This document shows, piece by piece, positions 1 to 6,363 of a stretch of DNA of 7,144 nt. Position 1 is the stretch's first letter, and each line of letters starts with the position of its first letter. A model generated the notes under the pieces. It was not told the DNA's origin. It saw only the letters and a list, made by a program, of their open reading frames with translations, and did not search any database. Position numbers and translations under genes: made by a program. The DNA is taken from the NCBI GenBank assembly GCA_021828925.1, contig JAJZCT010000170.1, positions 1 through 7,144 on the forward strand. Reading direction: 5' to 3'. Origin of the DNA: Planctomycetota bacterium (GTDB lineage: Bacteria; Planctomycetota; Phycisphaerae; WQYP01).

Positions 1-2
1 CC

Positions 3-650
3 CCGGGCTTCGTGACATTCGATGGAATAAGAGCGAAGCCAGGCTGGATCGGGTGCGGACTTTCGTACGCGATCCTTGCCCGCTACGCCATCGCCAATGA
101 CATCTTTCGCCTCACAGTAATCGAGGATGATGTCGTGCTGCCGCCTGACTTCAAGGAAAAAATGGAGATCGTCAACGCGTACCTGGACCGCAGGGGCGAT
201 CAGTGGGACGTGTTTGCCGGGATAATCGCGAATGTGAATAAGGACTGCCGAGTGTTGGGCGTTGAAGAGTTTTGCGGCATGCGCTTCGCCACGATTGACA
301 AGATGACCAGCACGGTGTGCAACATCTACAATAGGAGCGTATTGGCGCTGCTGGGCCGGTGGAATCCGGAGGTTCTGGACGATCAGACGAACACAATCGA
401 CCGGTATCTTGAAAGCCAAAAGGGATTGCGGATCGTCGTAGCCCTGCCGTTCCTCGTCGGGCACTGCGAGGAGATGCACTCAACCCTCTGGGGATTTCAG
501 AACACTAGATACCGAGATATGATTGCGCGGAGCGAGCGGGATCTCATGGATAGCGTGCACAGAGCGCTCGGCGGCCGAGATCCGTTGTGCTTGGGGCAGC
601 GGCTACGTGAAGATGGCCATGCGGCGGTTTCTGCTAAAGAGCGGGGGTGA
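3..650 (+). CDS. GT25-like glycosyltransferase, 5' end missing
   Basis: Probable sugar transferase of the GT25 type (the LPS glycosyltransferase / LgtB-LgtA-like fold), which adds a sugar from a nucleotide-sugar donor to a surface glycan. The frame is open to the left edge of the window (it reads P-G-F-V-T-F before the first GTG at 12), so the GTG is probably internal and the real start lies outside. Seen in the sequence: the family-like segment GWIGCGLSYAILARYAI (48-98), then the hydrophobic strand and acidic motif VIEDDVVLPPDF (about 117-152), where EDD would bind the metal and nucleotide sugar. Further on come a short IYNRS stretch and TIDRYL followed by VALPFLVGH, matching the usual late GT25 layout. 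No signal peptide or membrane segment is visible. It ends with TGA at 648-650 and converges on the exporter gene. It could instead belong to an unnamed GT-A family; membership is inferred from motifs only. Confidence 0.6.
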   Translation, partial: PGFVTFDGIRAKPGWIGCGLSYAILARYAIANDIFRLTVIEDDVVLPPDFKEKMEIVNAYLDRRGDQWDVFAGIIANVNKDCRVLGVEEFCGMRFATIDKMTSTVCNIYNRSVLALLGRWNPEVLDDQTNTIDRYLESQKGLRIVVALPFLVGHCEEMHSTLWGFQNTRYRDMIARSERDLMDSVHRALGGRDPLCLGQRLREDGHAAVSAKERG

Positions 651-716
651 CATCATTGACAGCAGCAATCCACCGACCCAAGGCCGCATAAAACCACAGA
701 AACAGGGTTGCCCGTG

Positions 717-732
717 AACCGTTACAACGGTT
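717..732. repeat. 16-base perfect palindrome
   Basis: AACCGTT (717-723) and AACGGTT (726-732) are exact reverse complements separated by two bases. It sits 67 bases after the stop of the GT25-like gene. It could be a small hairpin at the 3' end of that transcript or a dyad protein-binding site. No T-run follows, so it is not called a terminator. Confidence 0.4.
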
Positions 733-927
733 GATTGGCGTGGAGGGCGCGACACAGCAGCGGTGGCTGCCGGGGCGTGGAAGCCGCTCCTGATTCGCGC
801 GGCGTGGAAAAGCCAAGATTTCCGCGATGGGCGGACCGAGATATTCCCTTTGGTCAGGAAACGAAAAAGGAACTGCTTAGGAACAGTACCGAAATAATTT
901 CTCGATTTGCGCTGCAATCGAATTCGG

Positions 928-955
928 CACCGCTGGCAAGGCCGACGGCTATGTG
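928..955 (+). repeat. Dispersed palindromic repeat, copy A (diverged)
   Basis: This 28-base segment (begins CACCGCTGGC, ends GGCTATGTG) matches 4679-4706 at 24 of 28 positions without gaps, and all four differences are transitions. The palindrome that is perfect in the other copy (CCGCCGGC / GCCGGCGG) is present here with decayed arms (CCGCTGGC / GCCGACGG). It lies in non-coding DNA, 98 bases before the 3' end of the exporter gene. The similarity is seen directly; that both derive from one mobile or multiplying repeat family is an inference. Confidence 0.55.
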
Positions 956-1057
956 AGGCACGGCAAGTCAGGCCTTGGGAGGTTATTTGGGCCTCGTTCC
1001 TTAGGCTGCCACAGCCTTATGCACATCATAGTGCCAACCAAACTGTTCCACAGGGCA

Positions 1058-3226
1058 TCACATCCAATCCGGAGCAGTATCCCGCACGACCACAGGCTCC
1101 GCGCTACCAGAGTACTGCCCAATCAACTGCGTATCATACAACCGCCGATACGGCGGACAGCTTGTGAAGAGTTCCGTGTGCGTGCCGCAGCCGGCAATTC
1201 GGCCGGCATCCAGACACACCACCAGGTCCGCGGACATCACGGTGCTGAAGCGATGGGCGATGATAAAGGTGGTGCGGTCACGCATGAAATCCTCCAGTGC
1301 CAATGCGATTTTCGCTTCGCTGTCGGAATCCACCTGACTCATCGCTTCATCAAGTATTAAAATTGCGGGGTCACGTAAAATGGCTCTGGCCAAGGCGATG
1401 CGCTGCCGCTGCCCGCCGGAAAGCCGTGTGCCGCCCTGCCCAACCTGCGTCTGATACCCCTGGGGCAAGTCACGGGCGAATTCATCCACATAACTGCGTT
1501 GTGTCGCCTGCATGATCTGGTCATGGCTGGCTTGCCGCATTCCGTACGCGATATTGTTGTACAGCGTATCGGAGAACAAGACCGTTTCCTGTGTCACCAG
1601 GCCGATCTGCCTCCGCAGCGAATTTACCGATACCGTAGCTGTGTCCACACCGTCAATAAGAATTCGCCCTTCGGTGGGAACATATAGCCGGGGCAATAGC
1701 GAAAGCAGCGTGGTTTTACCTGAACCATTGCTCCCAACCACCGCCACCACCTGACCGCGGGGAATAGTCATATTAATATCCTGCAAGACCCATTCATCGT
1801 GGCCGGGATATTTGAAGGAAATGTCCTCAAACTGCACCGCCTGCTTATGACGCGGCAGTCTCGGCAAGTTCGGCGATAAATTTGGCTCCTTTGGCAGATC
1901 AATAATTTGAAAGCATCGCTGGGCCGCCGAATTGGCGATTTGCACCTGACTGTTAATATCATTGAGTTTCCGCAGGGGTTCAAAAATGGCGATCAGGCAG
2001 GCCAGCATCAGAAAAAATTCATCCCGGCCAATGACATGGTGGAATGTTAACTCCGCCGCCCACATCAACGGAATGCTTACCAATATGATGGACAAGGTTT
2101 CAAACATTGGACGGGAAAGTGCCATGTAATGCAGCAGGCGGCGGGCGGCTTTAAACAAATCACGATTCGCTTTCGCAAATCGCCGCCGCTCGTAACCGGC
2201 ACCGGAATAGGCTTTAACGACCCGCATGGACTCCAACGCCTCGCTGCTGATGCCCACAACGGCCGACCAGCCCTGTAACTGCACGCTCCCCGTATTCATC
2301 ATTTTTTTACCATATTTCCGGATCACCACGCCCATCGCCGGCAATATCAGCAGCATCGCCAGAAACATCTGCCAATCCACCATCACCGCAAGAATCGCCA
2401 CCCCCAGTGATTTGGTCGGCTCAAGAATCGCCTTCCCCAGCACAGTTCCAAGACCGCCGGCGACAAATGTCGTGTCTACATTGACTCTGCTGACCAGGTC
2501 ATGCGTGCCTTTGTTTGCGGTATAAGACAGCGGCAAATCCAGAATGTGATTAAAAAGCTTGCGTCGCAGATCAATAATAATTTTGTTGGCCACCACACCG
2601 CTGATAAAGCTCTGAAGATAACGGAACGTGCTGCCCACAATGCACAAACCGATAAAGACCATGACCACCCAAAACAGGCTCCAGATTCGGCGTTGCGGCA
2701 TAGCTGCCGCAACGGACGCCCAGAGTCGTGTACTCCACTTCAGCCGCGGGAGTGTGGCGGCCAGCGTTCGCGGTGCGGAGCCATCATTGGCGGTTACGGT
2801 CAATTGCGCGGTGCTGCCGGGCTTGGCATTTGCCAATAGGGACATCATCTTAAGCCAGGAATCAGCTGACCCTGTTGTCTGCCCGGTTGGAGACACAATC
2901 CGCACACTGCGAATTTGATCGCCAATTTGAATGCTATGCAGAGGCGTCTGCGCCTTGGCCCCCACGCCAAGAACACTGATGGCCAGTTTCCCCTTGCGGG
3001 CACTGGCTGTTAGCCCCAGGGTTTGGATATGCAGGCGTTCCTGGGCGATGGTCTGATCCCGCCAGCCATGGACCCCTTCCGCCCCCATAAAAATTTTCAT
3101 TACCGGATAAAGCGTTGCGACGCCGGAAGCGTAGGACAGGCTCACACCGATTGCACAAAGGAACGAAATTACAATCTGCCAGCGGTAGGGCCAAGCGCCC
3201 CGCATTAATCGCCAAAATGGTTTCAT
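1058..3226 (-). CDS. MsbA-like ABC exporter with large PDZ-like outer-loop insert
   Basis: A half-size ABC exporter, expected to work as a homodimer in the inner membrane and use ATP to flip a lipid or lipid-linked glycan. The membrane domain has hydrophobic segments near residues 17-45, 181-208, 262-283, 285-302, 370-393 and 404-418. The nucleotide-binding domain (about 463-700) is complete: A-loop Tyr473, Walker A GSNGSGKT (498-505), Q-loop Gln546, signature LSGGQ (602-606), Walker B ending LILDE (623-627), a D-loop SQVD in place of the common SALD, and H-loop His658. At 722 residues it is about 130 longer than typical MsbA; the excess is the loop between the first two membrane segments (about 47-178), whose second half looks PDZ-like (IGDQI at 101-105, KPGSTAQLTVT at 135-145). 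The ATG start is chosen because it precedes the first helix and follows a promoter-like site; the ribosome site is weak (GAAGG, 16 bases upstream). The substrate is not known; neighbouring glycosyltransferases suggest a glycolipid. The ATPase exporter call is very secure, MsbA-type specificity much less so. Confidence 0.93.
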   Translation of the reverse strand: MKPFWRLMRGAWPYRWQIVISFLCAIGVSLSYASGVATLYPVMKIFMGAEGVHGWRDQTIAQERLHIQTLGLTASARKGKLAISVLGVGAKAQTPLHSIQIGDQIRSVRIVSPTGQTTGSADSWLKMMSLLANAKPGSTAQLTVTANDGSAPRTLAATLPRLKWSTRLWASVAAAMPQRRIWSLFWVVMVFIGLCIVGSTFRYLQSFISGVVANKIIIDLRRKLFNHILDLPLSYTANKGTHDLVSRVNVDTTFVAGGLGTVLGKAILEPTKSLGVAILAVMVDWQMFLAMLLILPAMGVVIRKYGKKMMNTGSVQLQGWSAVVGISSEALESMRVVKAYSGAGYERRRFAKANRDLFKAARRLLHYMALSRPMFETLSIILVSIPLMWAAELTFHHVIGRDEFFLMLACLIAIFEPLRKLNDINSQVQIANSAAQRCFQIIDLPKEPNLSPNLPRLPRHKQAVQFEDISFKYPGHDEWVLQDINMTIPRGQVVAVVGSNGSGKTTLLSLLPRLYVPTEGRILIDGVDTATVSVNSLRRQIGLVTQETVLFSDTLYNNIAYGMRQASHDQIMQATQRSYVDEFARDLPQGYQTQVGQGGTRLSGGQRQRIALARAILRDPAILILDEAMSQVDSDSEAKIALALEDFMRDRTTFIIAHRFSTVMSADLVVCLDAGRIAGCGTHTELFTSCPPYRRLYDTQLIGQYSGSAEPVVVRDTAPDWM

Positions 3227-3260
3227 TAAGGTTTCCCGTTAGCCTTCTAACCAAGCGCGA

Positions 3261-3289
3261 ATTATAACAAATTTAGAGCCGGATTGGAA
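3261..3289 (-). promoter_or_regulatory. Sigma-70-like promoter of the ABC exporter
   Basis: On the minus strand a perfect TATAAT (3266 down to 3261) is preceded, with a 17-base spacer, by TTCCAA (3289 down to 3284), a weak match to TTGACA (3 of 6). Transcription would begin near 3254, giving a leader of about 28 bases before the ATG at 3226. The site lies in an AT-rich patch of an otherwise GC-rich region. It suggests the exporter can be transcribed separately from the upstream glycosyltransferase gene. The call rests on the -10 box and its position. Confidence 0.5.
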
Positions 3290-3319
3290 TGCGATTATGT
3301 GGATTAACGACGGGTTCAC

Positions 3320-3343
3320 CACGACGACACAACGGCACGACGC
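3320..3343. repeat. 8-base tandem array, three units
   Basis: Three adjacent 8-base units read CACGACGA, CACAACGG and CACGACGC, giving a consensus of CACGACGN. It is the first of three short-period arrays upstream of the exporter. Confidence 0.5.
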
Positions 3344-3350
3344 GGCGCTC

Positions 3351-3378
3351 AATGACCAATGAGCAATGATCAATGAAT
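3351..3378. repeat. 7-base tandem array (AATGANC), four units
   Basis: Four adjacent heptamers read AATGACC, AATGAGC, AATGATC and AATGAAT. Only the sixth and seventh bases vary. The array starts seven bases after the 8-base array. It has no coding sense in any frame that I can support. Confidence 0.6.
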
Positions 3379-3462
3379 AAATCATCGGAATTTCTCAATT
3401 TCTGATCCATGATCATCGTTGGTCCTCCGTTTACCTCTGCTGCCTCCTTGTGAATTAACGTC

Positions 3463-3496
3463 TTCCAAGTTCCAGGTTCCAGATTCCAGATTCAGA
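3463..3496. repeat. 7-base tandem array (TTCCAGA), nearly five units
   Basis: Heptamers TTCCAAG, TTCCAGG, TTCCAGA and TTCCAGA are followed by a shortened TTCAGA. The period is the same as in the array at 3351-3378 but the unit is unrelated. The graded differences between neighbouring units suggest growth by slippage followed by mutation. Confidence 0.65.
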
Positions 3497-3549
3497 ATAT
3501 GCCGAAAAAATTGCAGCGCCAGCGCTTCCAAAACATTCTAACTACTTGT

Positions 3550-3623
3550 AGAGCACCGGATGATGAATCCGGTGGTTGATCCAGTGCCGCGAACCGACCA
3601 CCGGGTTATCACCACGGTGCTCT
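3550..3623. repeat. 74-base imperfect hairpin element
   Basis: Three stem blocks pair in order: AGAGCACCG (3550-3558) with CGGTGCTCT (3615-3623), TGAT (3561-3564) with ATCA (3608-3611), and AATCCGGTGGT (3566-3576) with ACCACCGGGTT (3597-3607, one G-T pair). Together they give 24 base pairs with a small internal loop, a one-base bulge and a 20-base terminal loop. It starts 51 bases past the stop of the glycosyltransferase fusion on the minus strand. It may protect or end that transcript, or be a dispersed palindromic element. No T-run follows it, so it is not a standard intrinsic terminator. Confidence 0.6.
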
Positions 3624-3674
3624 GACGCGATGCTCCCCCAAGAGGCCAAAAATCACGCCGTCGCAACCCGGCGA

Positions 3675-5987
3675 TTACTCGGACAGGCTCCCAGGCGGCG
3701 GTTTTCCCTTGAATATATAACGAATTCGCCGTGTTTTCCGGCGAAGATCCTTGATGGTTTCCACTATCTCCCGCAACAACCCGATACGCACCGGTCCGCT
3801 GCCTTGCCAATGCGGCAGGGCTATATCGGCCTTAAGCTTCACACCACGGGCAAACAGCGGCAGAAGAGAGAGTTTGGGATCAAGTTGTTCGCGATAAATA
3901 TCCGCCAGTAAATAGTCAATCCCCGTTGCGCCATCATCGGCATGTTCCGCCTCGCAGGCCCACAGCACCGGGATCGGCAAACACTGCATCATCAATGGGG
4001 ATAAGGCCGCCCGCGCATAGAACGCCCACCAGGCGGCACGATTTGGAATTTCCTGCACATCTTGTGTTGGCGGACGAAATCCGCCAAGCGCTTTGTATGC
4101 CGCCGATGTTATCAATACCGCGTGGCCGCCGAATACATTGCTGAACAATCCCGCCGCCGGACTGCCGGAAAACAATCGAATTCGCCGCGGCACAGAGCTG
4201 TCATCCAGCGTGTCGGCTTCATTAAACAGGCAAAGGGTGCTGGTCAGAATATCCACGGCACTTGCCTGCATCGCGTTTACCAGCGTGCGCAACGCATTGG
4301 GCACCAGACAGCCGCTGTCATCCATCAGCAACAGCATCGTGCCATGCGCATATTGCACCGCGAGATCATAAGGAGATTTGTTTCCCGACTCCGTAAAATA
4401 AATAAGTTTCCACCCACGGTTTATGAGTTCCGTTTTCACCTGCGGTGCAACAGCATCCGTGCCGGTCTCGCTGGTTGATTTAAGCAGCAAAATAACCTGC
4501 GTAGACGGATAATCCTGTGTTTGGAGGCTGTTGATGGCACGCAGGGTCTGTTTTCCGGAACCTTGTTGCACCAGACAAACGCTCAGCAGCGGAGGTTGCG
4601 TGGATGTCCCCTCCTGCAGATACCCCTCGCATATTTCGCCGCGGTCCGGCACGTGTCCTCCGGATGCTCGATGCGCCCCACCGCCGGCAGAGCCGGCGGC
4701 TATGTGGGCGCCGCCTAGGAACGCTTTTTCACCGGCGGCGTTAACCTCGGCGAAACGCGCGTGCCAGTGATTCCAAGTTTCTTCATTGGCCGCAAAGTCC
4801 ATTGCCGGATGCGCTGGAGCCGGGGGCTTTTCCAAGGCCTGTTCCAACCGCCTGGCCAACACGGAAACGTCCGCATCGCAAAGCACGTGCGGCAAATCCT
4901 GTGTTGCGATAACTTCCGGAATGCCGCCGGTACGTAAGGCGATAAATGCAATGCCGTTGGACAGGCATTCATAAACGGTATTGGGAGAATTGTCCGCCAA
5001 TGACGCGATAACCGCCAACCGCCCCGGCAGGCGCAGATACTCCACCGCCTTATCACGCCCAAAATCCGTTATCAGCTTCACCGGGCACTGCCAGTTTTTA
5101 CTTCTCCGGCGAATAACCTCGGTAGAGTTTAATCCGTGGACGTCCACCGGCCGGCCCAGAAATACGACGGTAATATCCCGCCTGTTGCGTAGAAGAGATT
5201 GATCCACCGCGTCGCAAAACAATTGCAGGCCTTTGCGGATATCGAGGCGTCCGAAAAAGACGATTTCCGTGATTTTATTTTGAGCCAACGGGTTGTGATC
5301 CCTCACCCCATTGGCCTCAGGCACCACATAAGGTTGTACATAGGTATCAGGTGGAAACGTCCATCCCTGCCGCTTGCACCACTGAATCATGTAGGCGCTG
5401 GGGCTGACGACCACATCCGCCAGCGCTGCGCATTGGCGTTCCATAAAATCCAGGTTCAGAATATCCGCATCGAGTACCGGTTCATTGTTGTACCGCATAT
5501 TCCACAGGTGCGGGCTGTGCAAGCCCAGGACAATCGTGCTATTTTGCGGAATCAGCCCCTGCTTTTTTCCCAAAATAGTGTAGTAACCCAAAGCCAGCCA
5601 TTCCGGGAAATGAATAACATCATAGGCTGCGGCACAGGAGCGAAAATACTCCAAGACCACATAGCTCAACTTCATCGCCTTGCCGCCTTCCAAAGCAGTA
5701 TGCGCCGGCAGAGAAAGCGGCACAAACCGGATGCCCAGCGTGGCGTAATACTCTACCCAGCGGGCAATCGGGCCGTCTTCGGAATGCGTGCCATGCGGGT
5801 ACAAAATTGTTACGTCGTGTCCGCCGCGCGCCAGTGCCGTGGCCAGTGCTTTGTAGGCGGTGCCAATACCACCATTTTTAATGGGGCCGGAAATATCCGG
5901 TGATGCGATGCACACCCGTGCCTTACCATACGCCGTGGCGCCCGGGACGGGCAATGAGCAATAGCAGGTGCTGGTTGTTGCGGTCAT
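3675..5987 (-). CDS. Two-domain glycosyltransferase, GT4-like plus GT2-like
   Basis: A cytoplasmic fusion enzyme expected to add one or two sugars to a growing surface glycan. Residues 24 to about 415 form a GT-B, GT4-type enzyme: RVCIASPDISGPIKNGGIGTAY-type glycine-rich start (24-45), VIHFPEW (124-130), LHSPH (156-160), the second-domain start FFGRLDIRKGL (244-254), and the donor-site segment DNSPNTVYE (332-340) followed by GGIPEVI (354-360). The usual E-x7-E pair is D332-x7-E340 here. Residues 466 to about 690 look like a GT2-type GT-A domain: LLSVCLV start (467-473), MDDSG (555-559) in the place of the DxD motif, and GGFRPP (635-640). The usual GED motif after that is not recognisable, so this half may be weak or inactive. 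A Gly/Ala-rich linker (about 424-460) joins them and includes a repeat-encoded piece. The ATG start is supported by GGAAG six bases upstream. The C-terminal 80 residues end in a basic tail. The GT4 half is secure; the activity of the second half is not. Confidence 0.85.
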   Translation of the reverse strand: MTATTSTCYCSLPVPGATAYGKARVCIASPDISGPIKNGGIGTAYKALATALARGGHDVTILYPHGTHSEDGPIARWVEYYATLGIRFVPLSLPAHTALEGGKAMKLSYVVLEYFRSCAAAYDVIHFPEWLALGYYTILGKKQGLIPQNSTIVLGLHSPHLWNMRYNNEPVLDADILNLDFMERQCAALADVVVSPSAYMIQWCKRQGWTFPPDTYVQPYVVPEANGVRDHNPLAQNKITEIVFFGRLDIRKGLQLFCDAVDQSLLRNRRDITVVFLGRPVDVHGLNSTEVIRRRSKNWQCPVKLITDFGRDKAVEYLRLPGRLAVIASLADNSPNTVYECLSNGIAFIALRTGGIPEVIATQDLPHVLCDADVSVLARRLEQALEKPPAPAHPAMDFAANEETWNHWHARFAEVNAAGEKAFLGGAHIAAGSAGGGAHRASGGHVPDRGEICEGYLQEGTSTQPPLLSVCLVQQGSGKQTLRAINSLQTQDYPSTQVILLLKSTSETGTDAVAPQVKTELINRGWKLIYFTESGNKSPYDLAVQYAHGTMLLLMDDSGCLVPNALRTLVNAMQASAVDILTSTLCLFNEADTLDDSSVPRRIRLFSGSPAAGLFSNVFGGHAVLITSAAYKALGGFRPPTQDVQEIPNRAAWWAFYARAALSPLMMQCLPIPVLWACEAEHADDGATGIDYLLADIYREQLDPKLSLLPLFARGVKLKADIALPHWQGSGPVRIGLLREIVETIKDLRRKTRRIRYIFKGKPPPGSLSE
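4679..4706 (+). repeat. Dispersed palindromic repeat, copy B (inside a gene)
   Basis: The segment begins CACCGCCGGC and ends GGCTATGTG. It contains a perfect 8-base stem, CCGCCGGC (4681-4688) and GCCGGCGG (4692-4699), around the loop AGA. It matches 928-955 at 24 of 28 positions. Read on the minus strand in the frame of the glycosyltransferase fusion it encodes HIAAGSAGGG (residues 428-437), so it sits in frame in the linker between the two catalytic halves. It causes no frameshift or stop. Confidence 0.6.
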
Positions 5988-5993
5988 GAAGGA

Positions 5994-5998
5994 CTTCC
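5994..5998 (-). promoter_or_regulatory. Ribosome binding site of the glycosyltransferase fusion
   Basis: GGAAG on the minus strand lies six bases before the ATG at 5987 and decides this start. It is only three bases from the end of the inverted-repeat element at 6001-6287, so the translation signal of this gene directly borders that element. Confidence 0.5.
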
Positions 5999-6040
5999 GG
6001 GCATTCCTAGTGCTCTGTCAAGCCTACAAATTAGGATTGA

Positions 6041-6140
6041 TTGGCCGCAAACGGGCCAGATGCAAGGAGCCAGCGGCGAAAACCGGGGCCGCAGACCCAT
6101 TGAGCCGATGCGACGCCACAGATGGCCCGTTTGCGGCCAA
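6041..6140. repeat. Nested hairpin I of the MITE-like element
   Basis: TTGGCCGCAAACGGGCCA (6041-6058) and its exact reverse complement (6123-6140) form an 18-base stem that starts directly next to the left terminal repeat. The 64-base interior can form a small extra stem, GCGGC (6073-6077) with GCCGC (6088-6092). Confidence 0.7.
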
Positions 6141-6150
6141 CCCTGCGGGC

Positions 6151-6245
6151 GGGGGCCAGGGGCCCGTGGGCTTTGGCGCTCGTCGTCAATGTATGGACTC
6201 CATACACTTTCCTCCTCGCTTCGCGCCCACAACCCCCTGGCCCTC
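6151..6245. repeat. Nested hairpin II of the MITE-like element
   Basis: GGGGGCCAGGGG (6151-6162) pairs with CCCCTGGCCCTC (6234-6245) with one mismatch, continued by GTGGGC (6166-6171) with GCCCAC (6225-6230). Near its middle is a perfect palindrome, TGTATGGA (6190-6197) and TCCATACA (6199-6206) around a single C. Pairing between these blocks is looser than in hairpin I. Confidence 0.55.
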
Positions 6246-6363
6246 CGTCAATCCTAATTTGTAGGCTTGACAGAGCACTGGCAATGCGGCGTTGGCCGGT
6301 GCATGGTACAGAACGTCATTTCCACGAACCGTTGGATCAATGTCTCTAACGGGCGTGTCCGAA

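Larger units (their letters stand above)
651..1057. other. Intergenic gap between convergent genes
   Basis: This 407-base stretch separates the 3' ends of the GT25-like gene and the ABC exporter. I find no credible gene: the open frames here are short and resemble no family I know. It contains a 16-base palindrome at 717-732, three copies of GGCGTGG (737-743, 774-780, 801-807), a diverged copy of a dispersed palindromic repeat at 928-955, and a small stem at 1003-1017 (AGGCTG / CAGCCT, three-base loop). None of the stems is followed by a T-run on either strand, so no intrinsic terminator can be assigned to either gene. Confidence 0.6.
3227..3674. other. Repeat-rich intergenic region upstream of exporter
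   Basis: This 448-base region holds no credible gene. From right to left in transcription order it contains a long imperfect hairpin (3550-3623), three arrays of 7-8 base units (3320-3496) and the exporter promoter (3261-3289). A small stem with GTTAG (3238-3242) and CTAAC (3247-3251) would place the only GAAGG-like ribosome site of the exporter in and beside its loop. The rest, about 3497-3549 and 3624-3674, shows nothing I recognise. Confidence 0.6.
6001..6287. mobile_element. MITE-like element with 40-base terminal inverted repeats
   Basis: The left end 6001-6040 and the reverse complement of the right end 6248-6287 match at 38 of 40 positions; the inner 32 (6009-6040 and 6248-6279) are identical. 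The 207-base interior has no credible gene and holds two further inverted repeats (6041-6140 and 6151-6245). Small size, long matching ends and lack of coding content fit a miniature inverted-repeat element moved by a transposase encoded elsewhere. A clear target-site duplication is not visible; only GG flanks both outer ends. It fills most of the gap between the GT2 gene (stop at 6364) and the GT4-GT2 gene (start at 5987). The alternative is a large structured RNA or regulatory cruciform. The transposase family cannot be named from the ends alone. Confidence 0.7.

Noticed and set aside
12..14. GTG as start of the left-edge GT25-like gene
   Set aside because: The frame is open to the left edge and the domain lacks its usual N-terminal strand, so the gene very likely begins outside the window.
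1003..1017. AGGCTG / CAGCCT stem downstream of the exporter as a terminator
   Set aside because: The stem is only six pairs and no T-run follows it on the minus strand.
3550..3559. Similarity of AGAGCACCGG in the hairpin to AGAGCACTGG at the end of the MITE-like element
   Set aside because: The match is about ten bases and the orientation relative to the element ends is opposite, so common origin is not supported.
5199..5903. 234-codon plus-strand open frame
   Set aside because: It runs antisense to the clearly conserved GT4 domain, its translation resembles no family, and it has no convincing ribosome site. It is a by-product of the codon use of the real gene.
6016..6021. Perfect TTGACA on the minus strand in the left terminal repeat (and its mirror at 6267-6272 on the plus strand), as an outward promoter
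   Set aside because: No -10-like hexamer lies at 16-18 bases on either side, and on the left side a transcript would start almost at the ATG. It may be only half of a potential promoter.
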